A stretch of 64,000 nucleotides of DNA from Isoetes taiwanensis. Lineage: Eukaryota > Streptophyta > Lycopodiopsida > Isoetales > Isoetaceae. The translations under genes and the position numbers were made by a program. The first letter of the stretch is position 1, and every line of letters starts with the position of its first letter. The notes under the pieces are model-generated. The model saw nothing but the letters and a program-made list of their open reading frames with translations, had not been told where the DNA came from and did not search any database. The stretch covers positions 1,479,467 through 1,543,466 of the forward strand of contig JAJEKV010000017.1 in NCBI GenBank assembly GCA_021234155.1, in the 5' to 3' direction. Shown here piece by piece: positions 1 through 10,815 of this stretch.

Positions 1-162
1 TAATCTAATCATCATCCTTTGCAGGGCTTATGATCGCCGAGATCTATAAGGCCTCTATTAACATGAACAATATCATCTAATCTATCTACCTAAACATCCA
101 GAGTTAGGTTCCTTTGTTAGGGCTTATGATCTCGAGATCTATAAGGCCTCTACAACTGGGCT
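1..162. repeat. Short direct repeat at window edge (~96-bp offset)
   Basis: The segment at 25-57 (ggcttatgatc...ataaggcctcta) recurs almost unchanged at 121-152, so the left edge carries two units offset by about 96 bp. Only the second unit is present at the matching place in the 31.2-kb copy of the large repeat, so the extra unit is specific to this copy or marks the edge of the duplicated block. Confidence 0.7.
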
Positions 163-295
163 AACATGCTAAACTAGATTATTGCCTAGCCCAAAGGCGG
201 CTTCCTAGGTGCAACCTTTTACGGCCTCCAAGTACATGTCATTTGTGACACGTACGTGTGATGTGGCAGTATAATATACATATTCGGGGCATATA

Positions 296-571
296 TCATG
301 CTGGAACGTCACAACCTTCTAGGTCAATCTGTTCCATCTCATGAAAAGTTATTTTGGTGCATTCGGATTTCAAATACAATTGCTTTGTGGTGAAACGGCA
401 CCTACACCCTCTCTTGATGCTCATACCCCTCTGTCTCTTTGAGTATAATGAGTCAATTCTCTTTGCTTCAACAACCAAAGCTTTAGTTGTCTTGTTCTTT
501 ACTTCACGAGGTTGCTTATGGATATCTTTTGGCTCATAGCCACAGTGGTAGCTAAAACAAAAAAAAAACAA
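296..571 (-). CDS. Conserved 91-aa exon-like ORF, possibly FAR1/MULE-type zinc domain
   Basis: The frame is open for 91 codons and is kept in the second copy of the repeat (31,775-32,050) with only a few changes. Just upstream on the minus strand a T-rich run ends in TTTTAG, a good splice acceptor, so the real reading frame may start as an exon at about 559 rather than at the first Met. The motif GCRCRFTTKQLYLKSE followed by FHEMEQIDLEG resembles the first zinc-binding block of FAR1-like or Mutator-like (MULE) transposases: G-C-x3-F, K-x-L-Y-L, then a spaced H and an x-x-G turn. That assignment is from pattern memory only. It could instead be an exon of an unrelated gene. No transposase catalytic domain is seen nearby. 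Confidence 0.35.
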   Translation of the reverse strand: MFFFCFSYHCGYEPKDIHKQPREVKNKTTKALVVEAKRIDSLYSKRQRGMSIKRGCRCRFTTKQLYLKSECTKITFHEMEQIDLEGCDVPA

Positions 572-718
572 ACTTCAATTACTATGTGAAACATTCAAGT
601 GGAAGCCACAATATGGCAAAATCAAACATATATACTCTAACAACCACCACCTAAGGCTTAAGGCATCATTAACCACCACCTCCCTTTGCCAAATTAACTC
701 ACACTAAGTAGGGCCACA

Positions 719-1544
719 TTAACCACTACTACGAACTAAGGCCACATTAACCACTACCGGTGCAATAGGGGTTCTGGTGGCAGTAGCAGGAGTGGCAGCA
801 TCTTGACGCATTGCATCGGTGACCTTAGCAGGCGCCGGCCTAAAAATACGAAGCTTGCCTCGGACCAGGCCGGCGGCACCCCCTCGGCGACGGACATCCC
901 TGACTTGAGCCAGCTGCTGCCGACGGGACTCCTGTTGCATCGGAGTAAGATCCTGGTCGACATACAGAGTAGTCCCCTTCAATTGCCTACTCGCCGCCCG
1001 AATTGCCTCCACGCACTTCGCATATGCGCCCTTTGTAAAGATGACAGCGAGGCGATCTGTCGTTTGAGCCCCAAGGCGGCTTGCTCGAACAATGTGCACT
1101 GCATTCTGAAATGCCATGCGAGATAGGATCTGATCTTGGATGCGCTTGGTGAGATCCTCTCCTGCCTCCTCCGAGAGTCCACGTACCACCACAATATGAC
1201 GCCGTGCTCCTCTAGCGCGAGTTCGGGGCAACATTAAACTGTCCCAGCCAGTGATGCCTATTATGCGGGCGTGTGGGTTGTTCCGCGGCAAAGGGCGGTG
1301 TGGTGTCGCGAGATGGAAGCGGGTGGTGTCTGCACTGCTTGTTTGGCGGTGGTGGGTATGGAACATGTGTGCTTGTCTGGCCCCGTGTTGCGTCCTCTGC
1401 TGCCTGGAGTCGGGAGCCTAGCTCTTGTTGAAATCTCTGCTGCTTGGCCAACTCATTCGTGCATTGCCGTAAGTGTTCATGGACCTCGGAATATTGGCAG
1501 CCTTCACGTCCCTTTTTAAGATTCTTTGTTGTCCAGAATATCAT
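719..1544 (-). CDS. LINE ORF1-like RNA-binding protein (frameshifted)
   Basis: The main frame (719-1,366, 215 codons) reads HIVVVRGLSEEAGEDL, then a central stretch DRLAVIFTKGAYAKC, then LKGTTLYVDQDLTPMQQ and a basic RRRGGAAGLVRGKLRIF end. This order (RRM-like first strand, 'L-K-G-t-x-h-x-x-D-L-T-P', C-terminal basic domain) matches LINE-1 ORF1 proteins of the Transposase_22 type, which trimerise and coat element RNA. The preceding frame (1,212-1,544) supplies a glutamine/leucine-rich coiled-coil stretch, EVHEHLRQCTNELAKQQ, so a frameshift between about 1,290 and 1,365 separates coil from RRM. The matching region in copy 2 (32,240-33,000) is more broken. Any ORF2 would lie to the left, outside the window. 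Confidence 0.6.
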
Positions 1545-1678
1545 AATTCTGCAATTTCTGCAGTTTTACTTTGCTTAAGTGCTCGTGCTCTTGGCACTAG
1601 TTACAAACATTAAAAACTTGAAGGATTAACATATAGGCTTGGCTTGGTGCTATAATATGTCGGTTTTGGTTCCTGTGT

Positions 1679-1987
1679 TTGGATAGGGATGCTAGCACAG
1701 CCATAAATTTTTGGGTTGACGCGCATGGAGAGGGCCGGTTTCTTAGTGGAATTTACAGGCCCCATGTTGACAATGCTTCTTCACAGAGCCAATTATACTT
1801 TGTGTTTTTGGCTAAAGATGTGAAGGACCATCTTCTTTATTTTGTCATGATGACGGAATTGCAAAGATTGATTCTTATAAAGGAATGTGAGAAGGGCATA
1901 GAAGTCTTCTATGCCCTTCCCATAAGCTTGAAGGTGATGCCGTTGAAAAAAGATCTTTCATGTCGAATTTTTTGTCTTGGCGGCTAA
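1679..1987 (+). CDS. Hypothetical 102-aa ORF conserved in both repeat copies
   Basis: The ORF is open in both copies of the large repeat (second at 33,163-33,471) with few substitutions, but the whole surrounding DNA is equally conserved, so this is not evidence of selection. The frame runs upstream without a stop to about 1,640 and reads CRFWFLCLDRDASTAINFW. The DRD-x3-A-x-N-F part loosely recalls the end of the TnpB/Fanzor zinc-ribbon region, but there is no C-x2-C pair and no RuvC-like sequence upstream. The DNA coding for residues 72-81 is one arm and loop of a perfect inverted repeat. I do not assign a function. Confidence 0.2.
   Translation: MDRDASTAINFWVDAHGEGRFLSGIYRPHVDNASSQSQLYFVFLAKDVKDHLLYFVMMTELQRLILIKECEKGIEVFYALPISLKVMPLKKDLSCRIFCLGG
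1891..1919. other. Perfect 14-bp inverted repeat with 1-nt centre
   Basis: The arm GAAGGGCATAGAAG (1,891-1,904) is followed by a single T and then its exact reverse complement (1,906-1,919). The palindrome is unchanged in the second repeat copy (33,375-33,403). It could form a cruciform or an RNA hairpin, or it may be the scar of a small inverted duplication. Confidence 0.9.
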
Positions 1988-4900
1988 AAGATGACTCTTG
2001 TGTCAACTCCATCACTATCTCCTATGTCAAATCCTTCTCTTGTTGGTAATGTATTGGCAGAAGAGTGTCGAGAATGTTGATCGCTTCACCTATTCGAATT
2101 GCCCAACATTTCTTTCTTCTAATATGCTACACTATCGGAGGGAGGGAAACAGGGGGAATGTTGGTGCAAGATCTATCCTCTGCACAATAACAATTATTCC
2201 TAATGGCTTTTGGTCCCTAGCCCTAAGGTGCACATGTACTCTATGGCAGTATTTTCAATATTTCTCCTAGCGTAATGGTGTTGTAGATATACTCTCCTCT
2301 TAAATTATATGTCAACTATACTTTGGTTAGACTCATTGCCATGTTGAGCCTCCCATATCTCTTGTCGACTACTATCATAATATGCTTTTGCTTCACACTC
2401 GAACAAAAGATGCAACGACTGTTGATGCTTTGGCATTCAAATCTGCTCTCTAATCTTGGTCTTGGGCAATAGTTGTCCCCTCCACCATGTTGAAGCTCCT
2501 TGGAGGTGCTTCTTGAAGTTGTGCGCAATTCCTTTAGCTAGACTTCCAAGAAGTCGTTCTCTTCATTAGTTGGCCTTCGAATCGTCGATTCTTGGGTTTG
2601 CTAAGCTATATGAGAGTTGTTGTGTCTTTGTGAGGTGCTTAGCCTCATCCATTTGCAATCTTACAATTTTACTCCTTCCACCCCCTCGATACAGACATGT
2701 TGCATTCTAAGATGTTATGCTGCCTTTCTTTTCTTGGAGTTCCTTCAAGCGCCTTCATAATTTCAAACTTCATTTTGTCTCTATAGATCTTGTGGAAGTG
2801 ATCATTTATTAGCACTGATCAAGCTTTTGGTATTTATCCCCTGGTACCTGTGCATCTCCATGGTGAGTAAGACATCATATCTCTCCTTCCCGGATGGGGC
2901 TATACTATCGGGGAGGATGGGTTCTTATATTTGTGTATCTTGACTCTTGAGTTGAAGAAGTTTCTGGCCTAGATCTTTTCTTGTCCTTGAATAGCCTGGC
3001 TATTGCCTTGAACTCCTCTTTTGTCGAAGGTGCTTCGGCTGCTATCCTTGTTGTTAAGGTGTTGAATGCTTTTATGTCAAGCATTGAGGTCCCTTCCGTC
3101 GAAAAAACACACTCCGGCTTCTTCTCAGAATTGTTTGTAGGATTGGTGGGGTTATCACCTAGTTGTTGAATGAGTATGGGCATAACTCATCGTTGTTATA
3201 CCCTTCATCAGTGCAAATCCCCATCCATCAAGTGTGCTACCAGCATCACCGCAAGCTAAATTTATGGTTGTCGAGATGTTGCCTTCTCAATTAGTTCATG
3301 ACATGGATAAAAGAACAAGGTAACAACATTATACAAGCAAGCAATTTATATCACTTATAACTTTCAACATTTCCATACGATGATAACAAGTTTAATTATG
3401 TTGATGTCGGGTCGTCCCGAAGAATTTTCTCACATCTTTTGGCTTGAGATCATCATCGAGGTTCCTCAAGCCGTCCACTGCAGGGGACACTCGTGTCGTG
3501 AGGTTAACAATTGTTGATGCTGCTATAAGAACTACAGTTGCATCCTAAAGATGTCCTTATACAAAATCTACATGGTGGAACGCTACTAATCTTGCCATGG
3601 CCGACGTTGTCTCTCAGCATGATTGTGTTGGACAAGTCGTCTTCAACTTGAGGACACTTCCTAAAGTGTCTAAGGTAGAAGCTTTGCTTGGGCTCTAGTC
3701 GTTCTTCCCTCGTACTTGCTCGTCCTTTCAAACTAGGAATGTTGAATCTTCATCTTGAACTGTAATTCTGCTTCTTTGCTTCATCCTTTTGGCAGTCGAA
3801 GTGATGAAGTTTCTTGATTAGAAGCCGACCTCTTCCAAGATGATGTTTGATTCTTCAAGCTCATTTGTATCTGCCTATCAACTTTTACTAACTTTTCTAA
3901 AAGTTTTAGACTTAAACATACGATTAATGTACTCGTAAATGGCATAAGAAACTAGTCAAACATTTTTTAGCTCAGTTTAGATCAGTATATATGCGTACGA
4001 CATTTTCATACGACATTAAATTGGAACTTCAATTCATCCACTTTTAGAATTAATATAAAGATGCACTTAAAGATTGCAAACCATTAGGCTTGCTCCCTCT
4101 TGTTTCGCGTTTGGTTCTTATTACTAGATGTGTATTTCTCATTCTGGATGACTTCATGGTTCCCTAAGCTATTATTACTATTGGAGTGATCTTCTTGTCT
4201 GCTTCGAGCTCATCATCCCAAGTTGTGAAGAATATTTGGAAATGTGTCCCCTTGAATGCAAATTGCTACTATTTCAATTGCCTTACCATTGTGGGGGGTT
4301 GCGATGATTGACGACATTCTCCGCTATAGTCCATTTGTAAAAAATAAAAATGTGCAAAGGTGCTTTGGTGACTTGAGTGGGTTCACTTGGTCGACAAAGT
4401 TAGGCGCAGCCCGCATGCATACCAAACTTTATTGGCGATTAACAAGTACGCTGGTTTTCCACGCGTAGAATCCCTTAGAAACAAGAAGGATTCTTTCATC
4501 CGCCAAGAGATAGGTAATATCCGAGCCCGGCTTACGTTGTTTGGACTTTTTTCTCTGCATGAGATGCCTCTCATGTGCCCTGAAGTTTAATAGTGATCAT
4601 GCACGCACTATAGCTCATCATGGTCAACTTTGAGTGATTTGTAGTCGCTGGCTAGGTCGGGCTTCGTCCTTTATGCCCGTTCACTTTCGTGTTACTTGGT
4701 TGATGCACTCAAATCATCTTTCCTTTGGTTCCCATATGTTTCTAGATCTGGAACTCTTGTTATGATTGAAGATCATCCTCCTTGATCTTGCCCCCAGTGC
4801 TGACATAGGCCTTCAAATCAAAGATGTCTTCTTTTTGATTCGCATGTGCCTCTAAGCCGATATTAATTCTCCTTCTGATGGAGATTATCCTCTCTGATCC

Positions 4901-5597
4901 CGCTTCTAATGTTGAGGTAGCCGCCCACGCCCCAACGTGCTTCCTCGCTCCTAGTATATGTTGTTGTCTCGTGCTCTTCCATCCTATTGAAGTCAATGAA
5001 GGTGTCGAGGTCTTCATGCTGGTATAAGAGAGTGAGGTCACTCTAACTTTTATCATGTTTGGACATGCTATAAGGCCTCGGTCCAAATTGGTTTGGATCC
5101 AGTGCCCTATGAAAAGAATGACTTGAACAGTCCTAGGCTCTAGTTTGTGACGGACTCATTCTTGATATCTTGGTAATATGGGGTCGCAGACAATATGACA
5201 GCTAATCAATTCACTTTGGAAAGCATGGAAATTAGGTCAACTTTTATCTCTTTGATATTAGAAAATATGTAAAATACTAGTTGACTATAACAAACAAATG
5301 CCTAAGCACTTTTGGAAGAGCAAGAATCAGCTTATAGTGAAGAGTGAATTGTAGAGGAAATAAAGTCAAATGCCAATTTATAGGATAAAACACTAAGTTT
5401 GGAATTTTAGAGCTGGAGAAATTTGAGGTTGTTCGAGGCAATGTCTGACAAGTTTACAGTGGATTGAGTTACAAGGAAAATGCATGACTTTTATAAGACC
5501 TACTACAACCAATGTCGCTTGATTTGAAGCTAGTTTGATCAAGTAAAAGCAATAAAAAATTCTAGAGGACTCTTACCAAGCGCCTGGGGGCAGTCTG
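1988..5597. other. Duplicated DNA with no assignable gene
   Basis: Only short ORFs are present, for example minus-strand frames at 2,316-2,528, 2,905-3,183, 3,504-3,731 and 4,760-5,086. The 92-codon frame at 2,905-3,183 is rich in Thr, Lys and Glu and is mostly kept in copy 2, where a local change near 34,600 shortens it. None shows a family motif I recognise. The stretch 4,290-4,740 is the part that differs most from copy 2, at CAG/CTG-type positions. I see no RNA gene or promoter here. Confidence 0.5.
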
Positions 5598-5820
5598 AGC
5601 TTCTCACAAGTGGCTTAAGCACTTGGTGAGAGTCATGGCATGTTTGGAGGTCAGAATAAGTTTAATCCTACAAGTAAGGTCATAATCCTGCTCTACATCA
5701 AACTAAGCTCACTACTTGGGCGTGATTGACAAAAACAATAGTTATATTCACAATTTGATGAAGAGTCTTACGATGCACCTTCTCACAAGCGGCTTAGGCA
5801 CCTAGATGGAGAGTCATGGC
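5598..5820. repeat. 181-bp tandem repeat, one and a fraction units
   Basis: A unit starting ttctcacaagtggctta (about 5,598) restarts near 5,779 as ttctcacaagcggctta. The copy-2 version (37,081-37,480) has more than two units. The homology between the two large repeat copies ends inside this tandem array, which suggests unequal exchange here or a breakpoint of the duplication. Confidence 0.75.
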
Positions 5821-6239
5821 CCCAAAAGTTTGAGGTCTCCAATCCTCGAAAACCAAAGGGCGGGTTTTTCATCCCGGATGAGGAGCCGCCGCCAGCCTTT
5901 CAACATACCAAGTGGCGAACAATCATCTTTTATTTGGCACTTCAGCTTCATCATGCTCTCGAACAATTGTCTAGTTTCTGAAAGCATGTTCAATTTTCGC
6001 TTTTAAAATTTTCTACCCCCAGTAGGGGACTAGTATGTACCAAAGATTTTACAAAGCTCAATGAGAACACCACTTCACTTCGCCAACTAGTTGTTTCCAT
6101 AGACCCATCCTAGGAATGTGAAGCAAATTTGCACATGAATTTGCATACACTCAATTTACTTAAATATGGCTAGACCTAAGTTGAATATGGCTACAAACGC
6201 CATATTGAATTGCAAGTTTAACAATGCTTTATGATCTAC
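5821..6239. other. Intergenic, nothing recognised
   Basis: No ORF with a recognisable motif. A short phrase near 5,868 (gcgggtttttcatcccg) recurs in variant form near 11,100 (gcggtttttatcccgatg), a minor dispersed repeat. Confidence 0.5.
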
Positions 6240-8300
6240 CACTGCATTCACACAAGACCTTCCCTATGAGCGTGAGATGCGGGTGAGCTTGTTTTGGGGG
6301 CCGTTAAGCATCTATTCCCACCACCAAAGATGAGAGCTTGGGAGCAGAGCTTCCAGAGGGATTTAGCCAGGCATGTATGTGCATGGCCAAGGATAAATGT
6401 CCCTGGATGATGGTATCCCCTGGAGTTCTTCCACTTGCTGGGAGGGGTGGGTGAGTCTGTGGTACCCGTGTATCTTGAGTTGCTACGCCTTTCTCAAATG
6501 GATAGGATCTTGAATAATCGATGCATTTCTTTTGATTCTAAGGTTAAAGTAGCCTTCTACCATTAATGATTGAGGCCTATCTCCTGTTGTCCCTCTGCGG
6601 TACAAGATTATTGGGCGTAAAGCCCTAGCAGAAGTTGAAGCCTGTTGACTTCTTCCATTAGAAGGTGTACCGGGTTTGTTCCTGAGGAACATTTTGACTA
6701 ATGCTGCCGGGCACTATGAGGGCCTTTATTGGGCCGAGAGAATAAGGTCATTATTGCCTATCTTAAGCTTGACTTTGCCAAAGCCACGATAGTGTCCGGC
6801 TGGGAGTTCTTGTTCCCCATGATGTTAGCTGGGCATGGTCCACGCTTTACGTAGACAGCCATGAAGTCAGCATAGGGCCAAGACCTGCTATGGTGGTGTG
6901 TCAGGTGAACCTCCGCCTTTTCTCCTTAGGCGTAGGGTGCCGTGGGTGCCCTTTGGCTCCGCTGTTTACGATTGTATGAGGCACCTTCCTCGCCGGTTTG
7001 CCACAAAGGGAGGAGGGGGTGGTGGATGGGCTTGATGCGTGATGGTAGCCGCCAGAGCATTAACCGCTTCATCGATGACACTTTCCTCTTCTTGGTGGGC
7101 GTAAGAGAGAAATCATGGAATGAAAGGTTTGGTCGGATACTTTCTCCCTGGCTCCCGCATTCTTCCTCAATTGGGGGTAAATGCTCGCATTATGGGCCCA
7201 AAGAGACCGGCCTCCCCCTTGTTTGGCTCTATTCCCTGGAAGGTGCTTCCATGTACTAAGTCGCTGGGTATTCCCTTTGGAGGGGGATGTTTCCCATGGG
7301 AGGGTGTGGGATGAGATTTTGTGGGCTGCGTAAACACCCCAATTGGTGGAAGGGTAGCAAGTTGTCCATGGCGTGTAGGATCACTATTGCCAAGGCATCG
7401 CGGTAGCACTGCGGTGTATACAAGATTCCGCGATATTAGCTCCCCGAGGGTAAGATACGTGCTTTGGGATAAGATTGTTCAAATTTTGTGTGGGCGGGAT
7501 GATGAAGGGCGGTTGTTAAAGTGGCTTGGTGGAAGTGTTCTCACCGAGGATGGGGGCTTGGCCATTTCGATTTGGCATACGATAGTAAGGTGTTGGTCTC
7601 CAAGTTTGTTTGGAGCACTCGCAGATGGGGCATCTTCCTGGTTGCGCTTTGTTGCGCCTTCTTTGCCATGTGTGGCATTTGGGAAGCCGCTTGTGCATGT
7701 GGAGTTGCCCCCCGCACCGCTGTATGGTCTCCTGCCTTCCCACATGCATCCCCTTTTTCACCTGGGTGTTAAGGGCTTGGGATCATGTGCAGTGCTTTCC
7801 AGCCAGATTATGCCCCGCCTTTATCACCACTCTTCTCCTTTCTTGTGGGTTCCTCTACCTCCTCGCAAGACTTGCCCTTGGTGCCACTGCATGCTCGAAC
7901 GCAGGCCCATTGGAGGCGAAGCCACTGCTCACCTTGGAGGATTGGTATTGGGGTGGTCACCTAGCTTCATGGGAGTTCTTTTCAAGGCTTTCCGAGGGGC
8001 AAGAACCGCTATCCGGGAACAAGTGGCGTGGAGTATTCCGCTACACATACCTATAGTACCTCGTGATGATGTGGTGGTGCGTGTTTGAAGGTTCATCCCG
8101 ATGTTGTGTCTTCTTGTTTTGTGCGATCTTGTTACCGGGTGTCGGCTATTCATGACACTCCGCCTCTTCTTCAGCAAGTGGTCTCGCAGCCTTCCTGCCT
8201 CGATGGCGCCGGTTTGACGGGACATGGAGCTCACTTCCCCACCAAGGTTAGGGTGCTTCGCGGGCGTGTGGTGCACCGTATCGTAGGAATGCTATGCCAA
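6240..8300 (+). pseudogene. Decayed L1-type LINE reverse transcriptase
   Basis: Remnants of a non-LTR reverse transcriptase can be read in order on the plus strand through several frames. Around 6,765-6,850 there is a motif-A-like segment (VSGWEFLFPMML). At about 6,925-6,975 comes a motif-B-like segment (GCRGCPLAPLFTIV in one frame). At 7,068-7,100 FIDDTFLFLVG is motif C, with I-D-D in place of the usual [FY]-[AV]-D-D. At about 7,252-7,281 CTKSLGIPFGG matches the 'thumb' signature common in plant L1 elements. The 255-codon frame at 7,321-8,088 is the following low-conservation region, not a separate gene. Stops and frameshifts throughout make it inactive. No endonuclease domain or poly(A) tail could be delimited. 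Confidence 0.7.
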
Positions 8301-10620
8301 ATATTGCATTTGGCACTCCATTGCAATTTTTGACATGGGTTTCTATTGATCATTTTTTTATTTTTGATGCCGATCTTTATCTAGATTTGGAGTATACCGA
8401 AGTTGTTGGGACTGATATTTTTATAATTTTGTGCATTGTGCTAATCTTGCCCGATTCTAATTGCCTCGAGTCCATTTCTAGTCGCTATTGAGATCTTTTT
8501 TGCACGTGATATCATGCTTTTTCGAAAGGCTAGGGCTTGCCCCATTCATCCATCTAGCTATTTTTGTGATTTCTATTTGGAGTATTTAGAATATACGCTT
8601 TTCTTGTGTTGATTTTGGTCATGGAAATCTTTATCCACTATTTTCTCGCTCATTGCTCTTCGATATTTGCACGTATTTTTGTCTATCCCTATCCCGCTTT
8701 TCTCAGATCTCAGGATTCCCACATGGATTTGAATTTTATCATTACATATCGTGATCTAGGTTCATTTTTTGATTGCATGCTTCTTTTACATATTTTCCCA
8801 AGATTGGCAAATGCTTTATTTTATTTTTTGTATTTGGGCCAACCGTGGATACATGTCTCGAAAGGTCTATTATTACACCTAGGTTTGTTATTGAATTTAT
8901 TTTTTATGCTACATCTTGGTGTGCATACTCATTATACATCATTTGAGTTTAAACGTATCATTTGAACTTAAATGCATCATTTGAGCTTTAGGTAATTTGC
9001 TTTAACTTTATAATCGTACATATTTTTATATAAAAGTGAGCTTGATATTTGACAGCTTGTTTACTTCTACTCTCTTAGTGTATTATCGGCCTCACTTGGA
9101 TCTTGAGAGCGAATTCCACTTTCGTGACCTCGCTTATTTTTCCAAACCGTCGCTTAATTAGCTACATTACCGCCTCGCTTCTATTCTCGCTAGCTTGACC
9201 CCACCTTGCCTACTTTAATTCCACCTTCGCTTCCATTCTTTGTTCAAGCACATTCTCGACTTTGGGCGAACCTCCTCATTAAATCCGATTTGCCTTCAAT
9301 CTCTACTTTTTCTTTGACCTCCTCTTGACTTTCACTCTCATAGCTCCACCTTTTACCTCAACCTCGCTCCCGCTCCGTAAGTGTTACCTATATTAGCATC
9401 TATTCATATGTTTCAAATTTGTTCTCACCCTCCTTTTGACATCTCATCCACAACTACCTTTTTTCTCTTTTAGTTAACATTTTCATATTGCTTTTTAATG
9501 CATTGCACATTTTTGTTACAAGTACGCTTTTATTTGGTCAATTTTAAGTTTACATTGTAGTCTTGTTGTTGTTTTTTACGCTTTTAGGGCTGCAACCTTA
9601 CCCCATTATCATATATCATTTCACATCTTTTATACTTGCTTTATGTGCATATGATTTTTTTTTGTTTTGCTATGACGTATTTGTGTTTGACATTCCATTG
9701 TATTTTTTATTACAAGCATGATATATGGACACTAGCCTTGTCATTGACGTTTTTTACATTCTTATTGCAACCTTGTCCAGATTTTTCATTTTTTGATCCT
9801 TTTGTTCTTGCTAGCCACACTTTGTCATATCATTACCTCAAGAATTCCGCCTAACCTTGACACTCTCGCCCTTCATCTCCCCTATATCATTGACTATAAC
9901 CTTACCTCACCTTTGCACCCTATGGTTATTTCTTGTTGCATTTGTCCCCATGCCCAACATTCATCCTTTTCATATTTTGCCTAACCTTAAATTATGTTAC
10001 GTTGTTGCCCTTTTTCTCAAGGCACTTTCTACAATCTATCATTATATTGGTGCTTGTCATTCATTATGTAACATTTATGCTTAGAAAAGTTCCCTTTTTT
10101 CGATCCTTCGTTATTACCTTACCTTCTCCTTAGACCCCGATTCCAACCCTATCATCTTGCTCGCTTCGCTTACACCCACCTCTACGACATTTCGCTTCGC
10201 CGCAATGCTGGTTCTTCAAGAGGGAGCGGCCCAAGGAGTTCCGGGTGATGATGGTGTTCTCCGCATATGACGCAGGCAGCCGCCTTCACTCTTGCTATGT
10301 CATTTGACTCTCTAACTTTTCTCAACAAGCTTATATAAAGGAAGTTCTCCTGGTTGTCGGGTCGCATTTTTGTGTCCTTTATGAGTCCCTTTACCGTAAT
10401 AGGCATCGACATTCGAGCCATCGGATCGGCATTCTAGGAAGGGACGAAAGCATATATATGCACTATTCATTCTTTTTGTAGTTGGTTATCTGCATCTTCT
10501 CACAAAGAAAATGCCTCTTCCTGCCCATTGTTTCCTCCCCACCCGCCTTTTATATAGTTTTGAGTTTGTTTCATGTTCATGTTTATTTCTTTTCGATCCT
10601 AACTCCATTATCCTCCACTC
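8300..10620. other. Pyrimidine-rich, gene-free DNA
   Basis: The plus strand is strongly T+C rich and poor in G over nearly 2 kb. All ORFs here (for example at 8,606-8,965, 9,636-9,854 and 9,793-10,133) encode Phe/Leu/Ile/Tyr/His-rich, membrane-like strings that follow from base composition. I see no gene. A 3x19-bp repeat lies at 8,938-8,994. Confidence 0.6.
8938..8994. repeat. 19-bp tandem repeat, 3 units
   Basis: Three exact-length units begin with ATCATTTGA at 8,938, 8,957 and 8,976 and differ at a few positions after that. There are no conserved spacer structures, so this is a minisatellite and not a CRISPR array. Confidence 0.85.
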
Positions 10621-10815
10621 ATTGGGTGTCGCCATGATTTGTTCAAGATTGACCACCCCTTTGGGTGAGGCTTTTTTCCACCATTGTCGATGCAAATTAT
10701 TTTCCACCCAATCGGATGATGCTATCTATATATTTTCCCACCCATTGGGTGATGTTAGATGATTTCCACCCGCTGGTGATGCTATTTTTCTTTTTCCACC
10801 TCTCCGATGTTTTCT
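10621..10815. repeat. Degenerate repeats around a CACCCATTGGGTG palindrome
   Basis: CCACC(C)...GGGTGATG words recur five or more times at uneven spacing (about 10,653, 10,678, 10,704, 10,737 and 10,766). The best copy, 10,739-10,751, is the palindrome CACCCA-T-TGGGTG. The array lies in pyrimidine-rich DNA with no gene that I can identify next to it. Confidence 0.6.

Larger units (their letters stand above)
64..5820. repeat. 5.7-kb direct repeat, copy 1 (segmental duplication)
   Basis: This block recurs in the same orientation at 31,148-37,296 with a nearly constant offset of about 31.48 kb. Long stretches, such as 1,560-4,250, are almost identical between copies. Differences cluster in a few places (740-1,480 and 4,290-4,740) and centre on CAG/CTG words. 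Copy 1 lacks about 405 bp that copy 2 holds at 31,278-31,682; the join in copy 1 is at 203/204. Homology stops near 5,820, inside a 181-bp tandem repeat. I see no TG...CA ends, primer site or target duplication, so I read it as a segmental duplication rather than a pair of LTRs. Confidence 0.9.

Noticed and set aside
7321-8088. A stand-alone 255-aa gene
   Set aside because: It lies directly after LINE motif C and the thumb signature and has no independent motif; part of the LINE remnant.
8938-8994. CRISPR-like array
   Set aside because: Three contiguous 19-bp units without spacers, in plant DNA; a minisatellite.
9636-10133. Small membrane proteins
   Set aside because: The Phe/Leu/Ile/His strings come from T+C-rich DNA in overlapping frames. 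No starts, partners or motifs.
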